Shown: positions 1 through 7,259, counted from the first letter of the stretch. The stretch: DNA of 35,427 nucleotides from VMSU01 sp031400755 (GCA_031400755.1 JANNQL010000148.1:1-35427); one strand, 5' to 3'. A program made the numbers and translations. Notes: generated by a model not told the origin, from the letters alone.

Positions 1-440
1 GTGTTGGGTTGCAGGGAGATCACCTGGATGCCGGTGAGGCGCAGTTTGTTCAGCAGTTCGGGGGAGGAGCGGCTGATCATCGGCCGCACTAAGACCAGGT
101 CCGGTTTGGCGGCAATGATCTTTTCCGGGTCCTCCCGGTAATCGAATTTGGGCCTGGCCTGGGCCGCCTCGGGGTAGTCGTCAATTTTTGCGACGCCGAT
201 GATCTGGCTGTCCAGCCCTAAGGCAAAGAGGTTTTCGGTGTGGGCCGGGTAGAGTGAGATGATGCGGGCAAAGGGTTTGTCGAAGTTCAGGCTCTGGCCG
301 TCCTGGTCAATGATGGTAAGGGCTGAGGCGCTGGTCAGCAGGCATAAGGCACTGGCTAGAACAAGAATTATGGCGGCGAAGGCGGAGTGCCTTATGCCAC
401 GGGGGGCGCTGGGACTCATGGGTGGTGTTTGTGTCGTCAT
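1..440 (-). CDS. btuF: Periplasmic cobalamin-binding protein BtuF-like, N-terminal part
   Basis: Substrate-binding lipoprotein-like or periplasmic component of an ABC importer, inferred to capture vitamin B12 or a related corrinoid and deliver it to the BtuC/BtuD pair encoded just upstream. Reading the minus strand from the ATG at 440 gives at least 146 codons and runs off the left edge of the window, so the C-terminal half is missing. The first ~45 residues hold a basic stretch followed by a hydrophobic signal segment (IILVLASALCLL). After it come motifs typical of the PBP family PF01497: 'RIISLYPAHTENLFALG' and 'KIIAAKPDLVLV'. An AGGA ribosome-binding site precedes the start, and the gene begins 14 bases after btuD ends. 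The substrate is assigned mainly from the cobalamin riboswitch that heads the operon; siderophore binding would be the alternative. Confidence 0.85.
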   Translation of the reverse strand, partial: MTTQTPPMSPSAPRGIRHSAFAAIILVLASALCLLTSASALTIIDQDGQSLNFDKPFARIISLYPAHTENLFALGLDSQIIGVAKIDDYPEAAQARPKFDYREDPEKIIAAKPDLVLVRPMISRSSPELLNKLRLTGIQVISLQPN

Positions 441-454
441 GATTTTTTTTCCTG

Positions 455-1234
455 TCAATACCGGTACGCAACCTGATGCGCCCCGGAGAATGGTTCGGTG
501 TAGGCCTGGCAGTCGATGGCAAAGACCTCATGCAGCCGCTCATTGTTAAGTACCTCCCTGGGCGGGCCGATGGTGACCAGCCGGCCTTGGTTGAGCAGGA
601 TGATGCCGTCGCAATAGGCGGCGGCGAAATTTAAGTCGTGGATGGCGGCGATAATGGTGGCGCCTTGCTCCACGCACCGTTTTTTCAGGACTTGGAAGAT
701 CGAGAGGCTGTGCTGGATGTCCAAATTTGAGGTGGCCTCGTCCAGGACCAGCACCGGCGTGTCCTGGGCCAGGGCCCGGGCAACGATGACGCGTTGCTTT
801 TCGCCGCCGCTGAGCTGGGTGACCAGGCGGTCCTGTAAGTCAATGATCTCAAGTTCAGTCAGGACCCGGTCAACAAGGTCGAGGTCAGTGGCGTTGGGGT
901 TGGCGAAACGGGGGATATGGGGATGGCGGCCCATCATCACCACCTCAAAGACGGTAAAGTCGAAGTTTATCCTGAAATCTTGCGGCACCAGGGCGATTTG
1001 CCTGGCCAACTCCCGGCGGCTGTACTGGTCCACCGGTTGGCCGTTAAAGAGGATTGAGCCCTGTCGTGGTGTGAGGTTGGCGAGCATGAGGTCGAGGAGG
1101 GTGGTCTTGCCGGAGCCGTTCGGTCCGATCAGGCCGTAGAACATCCCGGGTTCCAGTGCAAAGGAGAGGTCGTGCAGGACATCACGTGCCCCGTAAGCGG
1201 CAGAGAGATTGTTGATGGCGAAAATGGGCGTCAT
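455..1234 (-). CDS. btuD: ABC transporter ATP-binding protein, cobalamin/siderophore type
   Basis: Cytoplasmic ATPase that powers the FecCD-type permease encoded upstream. The 259-residue protein starting at 1234 has Walker A GPNGSGKT (residues 37-44), a Q-loop (VPQDF, about 83-87), the ABC signature LSGGEKQR (141-148), Walker B VLVLDE (161-166) and the switch histidine in AAIHDL (199). Length is normal for BtuD/FhuC/FepC proteins. A longer reading frame upstream of 1234 exists, but it translates to arginine- and proline-rich sequence with no ABC features. The start at 1234 overlaps the stop of btuC by four bases (ATGA), the usual sign of translational coupling. Together with btuC and btuF it forms one riboswitch-controlled operon. 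Confidence 0.93.
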   Translation of the reverse strand: MTPIFAINNLSAAYGARDVLHDLSFALEPGMFYGLIGPNGSGKTTLLDLMLANLTPRQGSILFNGQPVDQYSRRELARQIALVPQDFRINFDFTVFEVVMMGRHPHIPRFANPNATDLDLVDRVLTELEIIDLQDRLVTQLSGGEKQRVIVARALAQDTPVLVLDEATSNLDIQHSLSIFQVLKKRCVEQGATIIAAIHDLNFAAAYCDGIILLNQGRLVTIGPPREVLNNERLHEVFAIDCQAYTEPFSGAHQVAYRY

Positions 1235-2277
1235 CTGCCCCCCGCAAGTGGGGACTGGGAAGAGCCCCCCAACTGTTTCTGTTTGAAGATCAGGCAGAAG
1301 AACGGCCCGCCGATCAGGGCGGTGAGGACGCCGACCGGCACTTCGCGGGGCAAGAGGGCGCGGCTGATGGTGTCGGCGGCGAGCAGCAGAATGGCCCCGG
1401 CCAGGCATGAGGCCGGGATCAGTTTGCGGTTGTCGGGTCCAACGATGAAACGCATCAGGTGCGGAATGATCAGGCCGATGAAGCCGATGATGCCGGAGAC
1501 CGACACCGAGACCGCAGTGACCAAGGAGGCGATTATCAAAAGGGTCTTTCTGGTCTGCACCGTATCGACCCCCAGGGAGTCTGAACTGCGGTGGCCTAAG
1601 GACATGATGTTCAGGTCACGGCCATAATAGAGGGCGGTTGCCAGGGTGCTGACGGTCGCGATCAGCACCAGGCCGACATCACGCCAGGTGCGGGCGGCGA
1701 AACTGCCCATCAGCCAGAAGATGATCATTGACACCTGCTCGTCGGCCAGGAACTTGATGAAGCCGATGCCGGCCGACAGGATGGCGGCGACGATGACACC
1801 GGCCAGGATCAGGGAGTTGGCGGCATAGCTGCGGTCGGTGGCGGCCAAGGTCAGCACGGCGGCGACTGCGGCCAGCGCCCCGACAAAGGCGAACAGGGGC
1901 ACGGACAGGCCACCAAGGACGGTGAGGTTGACGATCAAGGCGAGCGCCGCGCCAAAGGCGGCGCCGGAGGAGACGCCCAGTGTGTAGGGGTCGGCCAGGG
2001 GGTTGAGCAGGATGGCCTGGAAGATGGCCCCGGCCATGGCCAGGCCCCCGCCGACCAAGGCTGCGGTCAGGACCCGAGGCAGGCGGACATCCATGATCAC
2101 CGTCTGATGGATGGGGTCTATGCCATCGGCAACAACCCCAGTCAACCGGGCCAGGATGATGGTCGCGACTTCGGGGGCCTGGATCTGGATATAGCCCAGG
2201 CCGGTGGCAGTGAGCACCGTGCCGACCAAGAGGATGGCGAGTCCGCTCATCAAGAGTGAAAAGGGCAGCTTAGGCAA
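1231..2277 (-). CDS. btuC: FecCD/BtuC family ABC permease
   Basis: Inner-membrane permease of the importer. The 348-residue protein is almost entirely hydrophobic helices, as expected for the ten-helix BtuC/FecCD family. It contains recognisable family stretches: 'RLPRVLTAALVGGGLAMAGA', 'NPLADPYTLGVSSGAAFGA', 'LGVDTVQTRK' and 'GFIGLIIPHLMR'. The start is a TTG at 2277. It is chosen because a strong GGAG site lies six bases upstream; the next ATG (residue 10) has no such site and would trim the first helix. It is the first full gene after the cobalamin riboswitch, and its TTG lies 12 bases after the stop of a possible 22-codon leader ORF. Corrinoid transport is inferred from the riboswitch; the family also moves iron-siderophores and haem. 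Confidence 0.9.
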   Translation of the reverse strand: MPKLPFSLLMSGLAILLVGTVLTATGLGYIQIQAPEVATIILARLTGVVADGIDPIHQTVIMDVRLPRVLTAALVGGGLAMAGAIFQAILLNPLADPYTLGVSSGAAFGAALALIVNLTVLGGLSVPLFAFVGALAAVAAVLTLAATDRSYAANSLILAGVIVAAILSAGIGFIKFLADEQVSMIIFWLMGSFAARTWRDVGLVLIATVSTLATALYYGRDLNIMSLGHRSSDSLGVDTVQTRKTLLIIASLVTAVSVSVSGIIGFIGLIIPHLMRFIVGPDNRKLIPASCLAGAILLLAADTISRALLPREVPVGVLTALIGGPFFCLIFKQKQLGGSSQSPLAGGR

Positions 2278-2290
2278 GCAGGCCTCCGCT

Positions 2291-2359
2291 CAGCAGACTG
2301 TGCCAGCGTTGCAGTTGGTGGAGGGGCGGGGAGAAAAAAAAGGATGCGCCGATGGCCAT
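2291..2359 (-). CDS. Possible 22-codon leader ORF ahead of btuC
   Basis: On the minus strand an ATG at 2359 is preceded by GAGGA at a reasonable distance and opens a 22-codon frame (begins MAIGASFF, ends GTVC) that stops 12 bases before the TTG of btuC. Its ribosome-binding site sits inside the right arm of the 11-bp inverted repeat at 2368-2397. The peptide resembles nothing I know. It could be a coupling or leader ORF through which the riboswitch controls translation, or it could be chance. Confidence 0.35.
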
Positions 2360-2367
2360 GCGTATGA

Positions 2368-2397
2368 GTCCTCAAAATAAAAAATAATTTTGAGGAC
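2368..2397 (-). promoter_or_regulatory. Inverted repeat between riboswitch and btuC (candidate expression platform)
   Basis: A perfect 11-bp inverted repeat (arms 2368-2378 and 2387-2397, 8-base A/T loop) lies between the riboswitch aptamer and btuC. In the minus-strand transcript the 3' arm contains GAGGA, which would act as ribosome-binding site for the ATG at 2359. No T-run follows, so it is not an intrinsic terminator. Sequestration of a translation start is the more natural reading. Confidence 0.5.
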
Positions 2398-2458
2398 AGC
2401 CCTGTTTATCCACAAAAAGAAAGGCGTTGCCTCTGTCCAGGAGGAAACGGGTATGATC

Positions 2459-2630
2459 TTCAGGCAGGTCTTCTGGCTTCCCCGCCCTCTGACGGCCTTC
2501 CCATTCGCAAACAAACAGTGGCGCACATGGTCAAGAGGGGGTTCTTGCAGAGCAAGAAAGGGGTTACAGCGGTGGGCCCGTTCCCGATTCGCACGGGATT
2601 CCCATTTTAAGTCACAACGGACACCTGATT
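2459..2630 (-). promoter_or_regulatory. Cobalamin riboswitch
   Basis: The minus strand carries the conserved blocks of the cobalamin aptamer in the right order. These are a GGGAA block followed by a GTGCGAATCGGGAACGGGCC-like segment and CCGCTGTAACC, then GCCACTG, and finally the B12 box GAAGCCAGAAGACCTGCC near 2465-2485. Short flanking complements (TCAGG near 2625, CCTGA near 2461) can close P1. It lies 180 bases upstream of btuC and directly downstream of a good promoter, so B12 repression of the btuCDF operon is expected. Confidence 0.95.
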
Positions 2631-2637
2631 ATGAGCC

Positions 2638-2666
2638 TATGTATCCTGAAAACGGATCGTTGTCAA
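2638..2666 (-). promoter_or_regulatory. Sigma-70-type promoter of the riboswitch-btuCDF transcript
   Basis: The minus strand reads TTGACA (2666-2661), a 17-base spacer, then TACATA (2643-2638). The predicted start falls near 2631, right at the 5' edge of the cobalamin aptamer, and that fit supports the call. Confidence 0.65.
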
Positions 2667-2767
2667 CGGTGGAATCCATCACCGGCGCAGGGTCATTCTG
2701 GCTGGAGCGGGCAGTGTGGTGCGATATTTGAAAAGAAGAAGGTAAAGAGGACGGGTAAGCCTACCCG

Positions 2768-4627
2768 TTACTGTGCCAACAGCTTCATGCCGCTGATCTC
2801 TTTGTGTGGGTCCAGTTGCTTGTCGTCAAGAGCACCCCCGACAATCGCCATCAGCTCGGCCACCAGGGCATTGAGTTCCTGGGCTTGCGAGGACAGCTCA
2901 TCCGAGGCGCTGGCGGATTCTGTGGCGCTGGCGCTGTTCTGTTGGACCACGTTGTCCATTGCCGAGACTGCCGTGTTCACCTGGCCGATGCCTTGGGCCT
3001 GCTCCTTTGATGCCGTGGCAATCTCGGCAATGAGGGTCGCCACCTTATCGGTGCTCTCCTGGATGGCCGACAGGGCCTTGGCGATCTCTGCGGTGACAAG
3101 CACTCCGGCCTCGGCGTTTTTGGTGGCGCCATCGATCAAGTCTGCAGTATTTTTTGCGGCTTCAGCGCTGCGATGGGCCAGGCTGCGGACTTCCTCGGCC
3201 ACTACGGCGAAGCCTAATCCTGCCTCACCAGCCCTTGCTGCCTCGACAGCGGCGTTTAAGGCAAGCAAATTGGTCTGAAAAGCGATCTCGTCAATGGTCT
3301 TGATGATTTTTGCGGTCTCGGTGGCTGACGTCTTGATTTTACCAATGGCCTCGGACATACGTTGCATGGCGTTAACCCCGCCCCGGACATTCGATTTGGA
3401 TTCATGCATCAGACTGTCGGCCTTGCTGGTGTTGTCGGCACTTTGGCGAGTCATGGATGAGATCTCCTCCAGCGAGGCCGAACTTTCCTCAAGACTGGAG
3501 GCCTGTGCGCAGGCGCCATCAGCCAACTGGCGGCTGGCGTAGGACACCTGATCGGAGGATGCAGTCACCTGCGCCGCGCTGGAGGCCAGGGCGCTGATGA
3601 CCTGCTTTATCGAGTTGGTAACGCCCCTGACAATAAACACGGCGAACGCCACCGAAAAAAGGAGCCCTACGACCAAGCCTATGCTGATGGCTTTGGATGA
3701 AATAGACAGGGTACTAGCGGCGCTGTTGGCCCCTTGGGTCATGTCGGACATACCCTTGACGGCAATGCTTTTTGCCTGATTGAGGATGCTTTCAGCCAGG
3801 GCAGCGCGTCGTTTGGCGGTGTCGGCACGCGCACTGACAAGTTTGGTGTTGGCGGTTTTATAGGCGAGCATGGCGGCCCGGCACTCTTCAATCCTTTTCA
3901 GGTCGCCCTCAAAATCACATATCTTTTGCAAGGCGTCCAACTTTGCCGTGGCTTCGTCAAATATGGTCAGGGTCTTGAGCAAGAGCGTGGAATCGCGCTT
4001 GGACTCCGCCTCCCAAGTACCGGCAATGACTCGGTTTCCCACTTCAATGATTTCAGTCACCAAGGATATTTGGTTTAAGCGCTTATCGAGTTGGTCGCCG
4101 TCAAGGCCCGCGATGATTTCGCCTTGCATGGCCTCCTTTTGGCTGGTCAGAAAGTCGTGACCGGCTTTCAGATATTGGAGGCTGGCCTCTTCAGAGACTT
4201 GGCGTTGTTGAATGAGGTCCTTTGCCAAGAGGGCTGTTTCTTCAATAAGCTTCTCGTACTCAACGATACTTTGCGCCGCCTTTTCCGCGTCCTCTTTCAA
4301 TTGGGACAGGCGCGCTGAACTCATGCCATGCTGAACGGCGTCCTTGAGGGATTGTTTTATGCTGTCCAGGCTTTTTCTGGCTTCCAGAAGGAAGGACTCT
4401 TCGCCGGTGTACTCAAAGTCCCGCATCGCCAGCAGCATGAGGTTCGTGTCCCGTTCGACGTTGTTGGCCATGGTCACTTCCGGCACGTACTCCATAGAAA
4501 GAATCGAGGCGAGCGTTTCACCTTTTTTCATGCTGGTGACGGCAATGACGCCGATCACGATTGAAATAAGAATCACGAAGCCGAAACCCAAAGCTAATTT
4601 CATGCCAAGACTCATTCTCTGGATCAT
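2768..4627 (-). CDS. Methyl-accepting chemotaxis protein without a clear HAMP domain
   Basis: Transmembrane chemoreceptor that relays a ligand signal to CheA/CheW. It has 619 residues. A first membrane helix lies at about 11-32 and a long, largely helical periplasmic region at about 33-310. The second helix is at about 313-334, and the cytoplasmic signalling domain follows almost at once. The conserved hairpin tip is at about 445-485 (EIAFQTNLLALNAAVEAARA, then GFAVVAEEVRSLA). The sensor region has the all-helical look and size (~280 residues) of four-helix or helical-bimodular sensors, not of a Cache fold. No normal ~50-residue HAMP is visible after helix 2. The start at 4627 has an AGAGGTGA site. 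The gene lies downstream of a separately encoded secreted Cache protein on the same strand, a plausible ligand-binding partner. The ligand is unknown. Confidence 0.93.
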   Translation of the reverse strand: MIQRMSLGMKLALGFGFVILISIVIGVIAVTSMKKGETLASILSMEYVPEVTMANNVERDTNLMLLAMRDFEYTGEESFLLEARKSLDSIKQSLKDAVQHGMSSARLSQLKEDAEKAAQSIVEYEKLIEETALLAKDLIQQRQVSEEASLQYLKAGHDFLTSQKEAMQGEIIAGLDGDQLDKRLNQISLVTEIIEVGNRVIAGTWEAESKRDSTLLLKTLTIFDEATAKLDALQKICDFEGDLKRIEECRAAMLAYKTANTKLVSARADTAKRRAALAESILNQAKSIAVKGMSDMTQGANSAASTLSISSKAISIGLVVGLLFSVAFAVFIVRGVTNSIKQVISALASSAAQVTASSDQVSYASRQLADGACAQASSLEESSASLEEISSMTRQSADNTSKADSLMHESKSNVRGGVNAMQRMSEAIGKIKTSATETAKIIKTIDEIAFQTNLLALNAAVEAARAGEAGLGFAVVAEEVRSLAHRSAEAAKNTADLIDGATKNAEAGVLVTAEIAKALSAIQESTDKVATLIAEIATASKEQAQGIGQVNTAVSAMDNVVQQNSASATESASASDELSSQAQELNALVAELMAIVGGALDDKQLDPHKEISGMKLLAQ

Positions 4628-4650
4628 ATCGCATCACCTCTGCAAATTTT

Positions 4651-4681
4651 GTAGCGCCCCCGGTTTGGGGCGGGGCGCTAC
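4651..4681 (-). repeat. GC-rich hairpin just upstream of the chemoreceptor gene
   Basis: A perfect 10-bp inverted repeat (4651-4660 and 4672-4681, GTAGCGCCCC and its complement, 11-base loop) lies 23 bases before the receptor start. In the minus-strand direction it is followed by AAAATTTT, which is only a weak terminator tail. It may reduce read-through from the Cache gene or shape the receptor's 5' leader. Confidence 0.45.
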
Positions 4682-4702
4682 ACTAAAATATGATTTTTTG
4701 CC

Positions 4703-4850
4703 GTAACTATCCAGCTTAAGCCACAAAACGTCTCCCCTGAATTGTAACTATTCAGCAGCGCCTCAGATGCGCGGAATAGGTCTGCGAGCTATAGCAGCGC
4801 TATGCGAGCTGGCCTATGACAAAGCAGATGTGGTGCTGCTGGATAGTTAC
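4703..4850. repeat. Small palindromic element with repeated GTAACTATYCAGC ends
   Basis: The left end at 4744-4759 (GTAACTATTCAGCAGC) and the right end at 4835-4850 (GCTGCTGGATAGTTAC) are inverted copies differing at one base. A further copy of the first 13 bases, GTAACTATCCAGC, stands at 4703-4715 in left-end orientation and matches the right end exactly. The interior contains ATAGGTC/GGCCTAT arms and a small ATAGC/GCTAT hairpin. No reading frame is present. This resembles a non-autonomous mobile or REP-like element, but the family is not identified. Confidence 0.5.
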
Positions 4851-4861
4851 TTTTTGTCTTA

Positions 4862-5377
4862 CTATTTTGCCAGCGGGTAGCCTATATAATAGACCCCGAC
4901 AATTTCGCCGGCCTTGTTTTTTATAGGCTCGTAGCCGGTGTCATACTGGGAGCCGAGGATATCGACGACCCCATAGAACGTTGTATCTTTTTGGATGGCG
5001 GCAATGGCCAGTCCCTTGGGGTCCAACGGGGTGCCAACGGCGCGATTGCCATTTTTTATGACATTGGTGCTGACCCGAACAAAGCCATCGTCCTTTTTGA
5101 CAAAGAAAGTGGCGGTGCAGCCAAAGTCGGCCTTCAAGGAATCCACCAGCTCATAGTTGCCGTTCATCTTGGTGGTGCCGAAAAACAACGAGGAGCCATC
5201 CACCTTGGGTTCGCCAAGCTTGGCGGCTTTGTCTTTCATGGCTACCATGGCGTCTTTGATTTTTGCGGAAAATTCAGTCTCGGCCTTGGCTGTCATCGTA
5301 AAACCTGTGACCAACCCTAGAACCATCAACGGCAACATCATAAGTCCGACACAATGTCTAAGCGAGTCTCTAAGCAT
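4862..5377 (-). CDS. Secreted single Cache-domain protein (Cache_3-Cache_2 type)
   Basis: The 171-residue protein has a signal peptide (hydrophobic core LMMLPLMVLGLVTG, likely cleavage after AKA at residue 32) and then one compact domain. That domain carries the usual marks of the Cache_3-Cache_2 sensor family: 'CTATFFVKKDDGFVRVSTN', 'RAVGTPLD', 'FYGVVDILGSQYDTGYEPI' and a C-terminal 'GEIVGVYYIGYPL'. Such domains normally sit inside chemoreceptors or kinases. Here the domain stands alone with no membrane anchor or signalling module after it, so it is probably a periplasmic ligand-binding protein. The start at 5377 has a strong GGAGGGAA site. It lies directly upstream of the chemoreceptor on the same strand. 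The pairing is an inference from adjacency and from the receptor lacking such a domain. Confidence 0.85.
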   Translation of the reverse strand: MLRDSLRHCVGLMMLPLMVLGLVTGFTMTAKAETEFSAKIKDAMVAMKDKAAKLGEPKVDGSSLFFGTTKMNGNYELVDSLKADFGCTATFFVKKDDGFVRVSTNVIKNGNRAVGTPLDPKGLAIAAIQKDTTFYGVVDILGSQYDTGYEPIKNKAGEIVGVYYIGYPLAK

Positions 5378-5675
5378 CTTGTTCCCTCCAAATAAAGTTG
5401 AATAAAAAAAGCACGAAGCCCCCTGTTTTTTTTATCGTAGCAGATTTTTTTTGCACAGAGCAATTTTTTTTTACGCAGTTGTTTTTTTTGTGAGGGTTTA
5501 TACCTAGTTGCAGGCTTTTTTGGGGATTGGCGTATTCTTTGGACACCAAAGAGTTGAGGCCAAGTGGCACCCGCCCTTGACCCTCTCCGCCTTTCATGGT
5601 ATTTGTCTTTAACAGGCTGTTTTGGCATGTTTTTTTTGATGTAGGCTTGGCGTGCGGAGACCTTTGCTTCCCCCT
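5378..5675. other. Non-coding stretch with spaced poly-T/poly-A tracts
   Basis: No convincing gene is present. The notable content is a series of homopolymer tracts: A7 at 5404-5410, T8 at 5426-5433, T8 at 5445-5452, T9 at 5464-5472 and T8 at 5482-5489, with centres about 18-20 bases apart. On the minus strand these are A-tracts upstream of the Cache gene at roughly two-turn spacing, a pattern known to bend DNA. The 170-codon open frame on the minus strand here is lysine-rich low-complexity sequence translated from these tracts. Confidence 0.6.
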
Positions 5676-5997
5676 CTTGGCGATCTGGTGTTGAAGCGGG
5701 TGGCGGCGACTCTTCATGTTGCGCGAGTATGATATTGCCGGGCGCTATGGTGGTGAAGAGTTTGCCGTGGTGGCATCCCAGACTACTGGGCAGGACATGG
5801 TGACGCTGGCAGAGCGTATCCGCCAAGAAATTGAACAGCTGGACATACAAGACAGCAGGGCCTGTATCCGGGTGACGGTCAGTGTCGGCGTCTCGTCACT
5901 TACTGACGGCGATACCCTGGAGACTTTCTGGAAACGGGCCGACGATGCCCTGTACCTGGCTAAAAATGAGGGGCGTAACCGGACGGTGCAGCTTTAG
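5676..5997 (+). pseudogene. Broken GGDEF (diguanylate cyclase) domain remnant
   Basis: This is the C-terminal half of a GGDEF domain. From the ATG at 5716 the frame reads REYDIAGRYGGEEF and continues through 'AERIRQEIEQL', 'RVTVSVGVSSL' and 'RADDALYLAKNEGRNR', an intact family C-terminus with the active-site GGEEF signature. Just upstream, in another frame from about 5676, one can read LGDLVLKRVAATLHV, which is what normally precedes this part. A frameshift therefore lies around 5712-5720. The N-terminal half of the domain, including the magnesium-binding and substrate-binding parts, is not visible upstream. The remnant has no good ribosome-binding site and is probably non-functional. It ends 46 bases before hgcA and may still carry that gene's promoter. 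Confidence 0.8.
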
Positions 5998-6043
5998 GTA
6001 ATAGCCAGGGTAGTTCTTATGGTTCAGTATTGGAGAGGATTAT

Positions 6044-7228
6044 ATGCTTGAAACAACAGTTGAAAACGATGGCTGTGGCTGCGCTGGCTCGGCAAAAAAA
6101 TGTTTGCCGCCGCTACCGATGTTTCAGCCAGAGCCCGATAACGCCCCTTGTTGCGGGGCGCCGCCGGGGCCGCCCTCGTCGCCGGACGAGCGGCCCGGGT
6201 ATCGGCTCTGTTCGTTTGTCGAGAGGTTTGTGGAGACCCAGGGAGGTATGGTGCCTCAGGTCAAGACCTGTCTGGGACCAGGGGACTGGCTCGGTTCGTT
6301 GCGGGCCCGGCTTGGCATCAGCAGGGATCGCTACCGGATCGCCCCTGGGTTGTATTCGGTGGGGGCGGCGGGCGTTGATTCGCCAGTCTTGGTCACGGCC
6401 AATTATAAACTGAGTTTTGACGCCCTGCGCCGGGAATTAGCCGGGGTGGATGCCTGGATTTTGGTGCTGGATACCCGGGGGGTAAATGTCTGGTGCGCTG
6501 CCGGCAAGAAGACCTTTGGCACTGATGAGCTGATCCGCCAGGTGCAGCGGACCCGGCTTGAGGGCATTGTCCGCCATCGGCAGTTGATTCTGCCGCAGTT
6601 GGGCGCCCCTGGCGTTGCCGGCCATCAGGTGCGCCGGAACTGCGGTTTCTCGGTGATCTGGGGGCCGATCCGGGCCAGGGATCTCAAAAATTTCTTGGCT
6701 GCCGATCAGGAGGCGGGGCCTTCGATGCGGCAGCTCACCTTTAGCGTGCTTGAGCGTTTGGTGCTGATCCCGGTGGAGATCTCGTTAATCGTTAAACCGT
6801 CCCTGTGGGTTTTGTTGGCTATCTTTGCCCTGTCGGCGATTGGCCCGCAGTTCTCCATGATGTTAGCTTGGCAGCGGGGTCTGACTTTGGCCCTGGCCTA
6901 TGGGGTTGGGGTTGTCAGTGGCGCGGTGGCGGCGCCGCTTTTGTTGCCCTGGCTGCCTTGGCGGTCGTTTTATCTGAAAGGCTTATTGACCGGCCTGATT
7001 GGTGGCTTGGCCGCAGTCGTTGGCCTACGGGTTGTTGGTTGGGATGCCGTGGCGATGGTCCTGCTCTCTATGGCGGTAAGTTCCTATGCCGCCATGAATT
7101 TTACCGGGGCCACGCCCTATGCCTCGCCCTCTGGAGTAGAAAAGGAGATGCGACGTGGCATCCCGATCCAGATTGCGGCCCTGGTGGCGACTGTCTTTTT
7201 GTGGGTGGGCGGTAGGTTTTGGATCTGA
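6044..7228 (+). CDS. hgcA: HgcA, corrinoid protein of mercury methylation
   Basis: Membrane-bound corrinoid methyltransferase that passes a methyl group to Hg(II), forming methylmercury, with HgcB as electron donor. The diagnostic cap-helix motif NVWCAAGK is present at residues 148-155; Cys151 corresponds to the cobalt-coordinating cysteine. Flanking stretches also match the family: SPVLVTANYKLSFDALRREL, WILVLDTRG, RHRQLILPQLGAPG and GFSVIWGPIRARD. The C-terminal part (about 250-394) holds roughly five membrane helices, as known for HgcA. At 394 residues it is longer than the ~340 of the best-known examples because of a cysteine-rich N-terminus (Cys 11, 13, 20, 36, 37). The ATG at 6044 follows a GGAGAGG site. 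hgcB starts 31 bases downstream. No ArsR-type regulator is adjacent. Confidence 0.97.
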   Translation: MLETTVENDGCGCAGSAKKCLPPLPMFQPEPDNAPCCGAPPGPPSSPDERPGYRLCSFVERFVETQGGMVPQVKTCLGPGDWLGSLRARLGISRDRYRIAPGLYSVGAAGVDSPVLVTANYKLSFDALRRELAGVDAWILVLDTRGVNVWCAAGKKTFGTDELIRQVQRTRLEGIVRHRQLILPQLGAPGVAGHQVRRNCGFSVIWGPIRARDLKNFLAADQEAGPSMRQLTFSVLERLVLIPVEISLIVKPSLWVLLAIFALSAIGPQFSMMLAWQRGLTLALAYGVGVVSGAVAAPLLLPWLPWRSFYLKGLLTGLIGGLAAVVGLRVVGWDAVAMVLLSMAVSSYAAMNFTGATPYASPSGVEKEMRRGIPIQIAALVATVFLWVGGRFWI

Positions 7229-7259
7229 AGTTGATTGTTGGCATAAAGGAGGAGAGGGT

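Noticed and set aside
2751..2768. Hairpin at the end of the chemoreceptor gene as terminator
   Set aside because: Only a 7-bp stem with a 4-base loop, overlapping the stop codon and followed by a mixed pyrimidine stretch instead of a T-run. It is too weak to call.
5338..5850. Minus-strand open frame of 170 codons upstream of the Cache gene
   Set aside because: It overlaps the GGDEF remnant and the Cache start, and its lysine-rich sequence comes from the poly-T tracts. No family similarity is visible.
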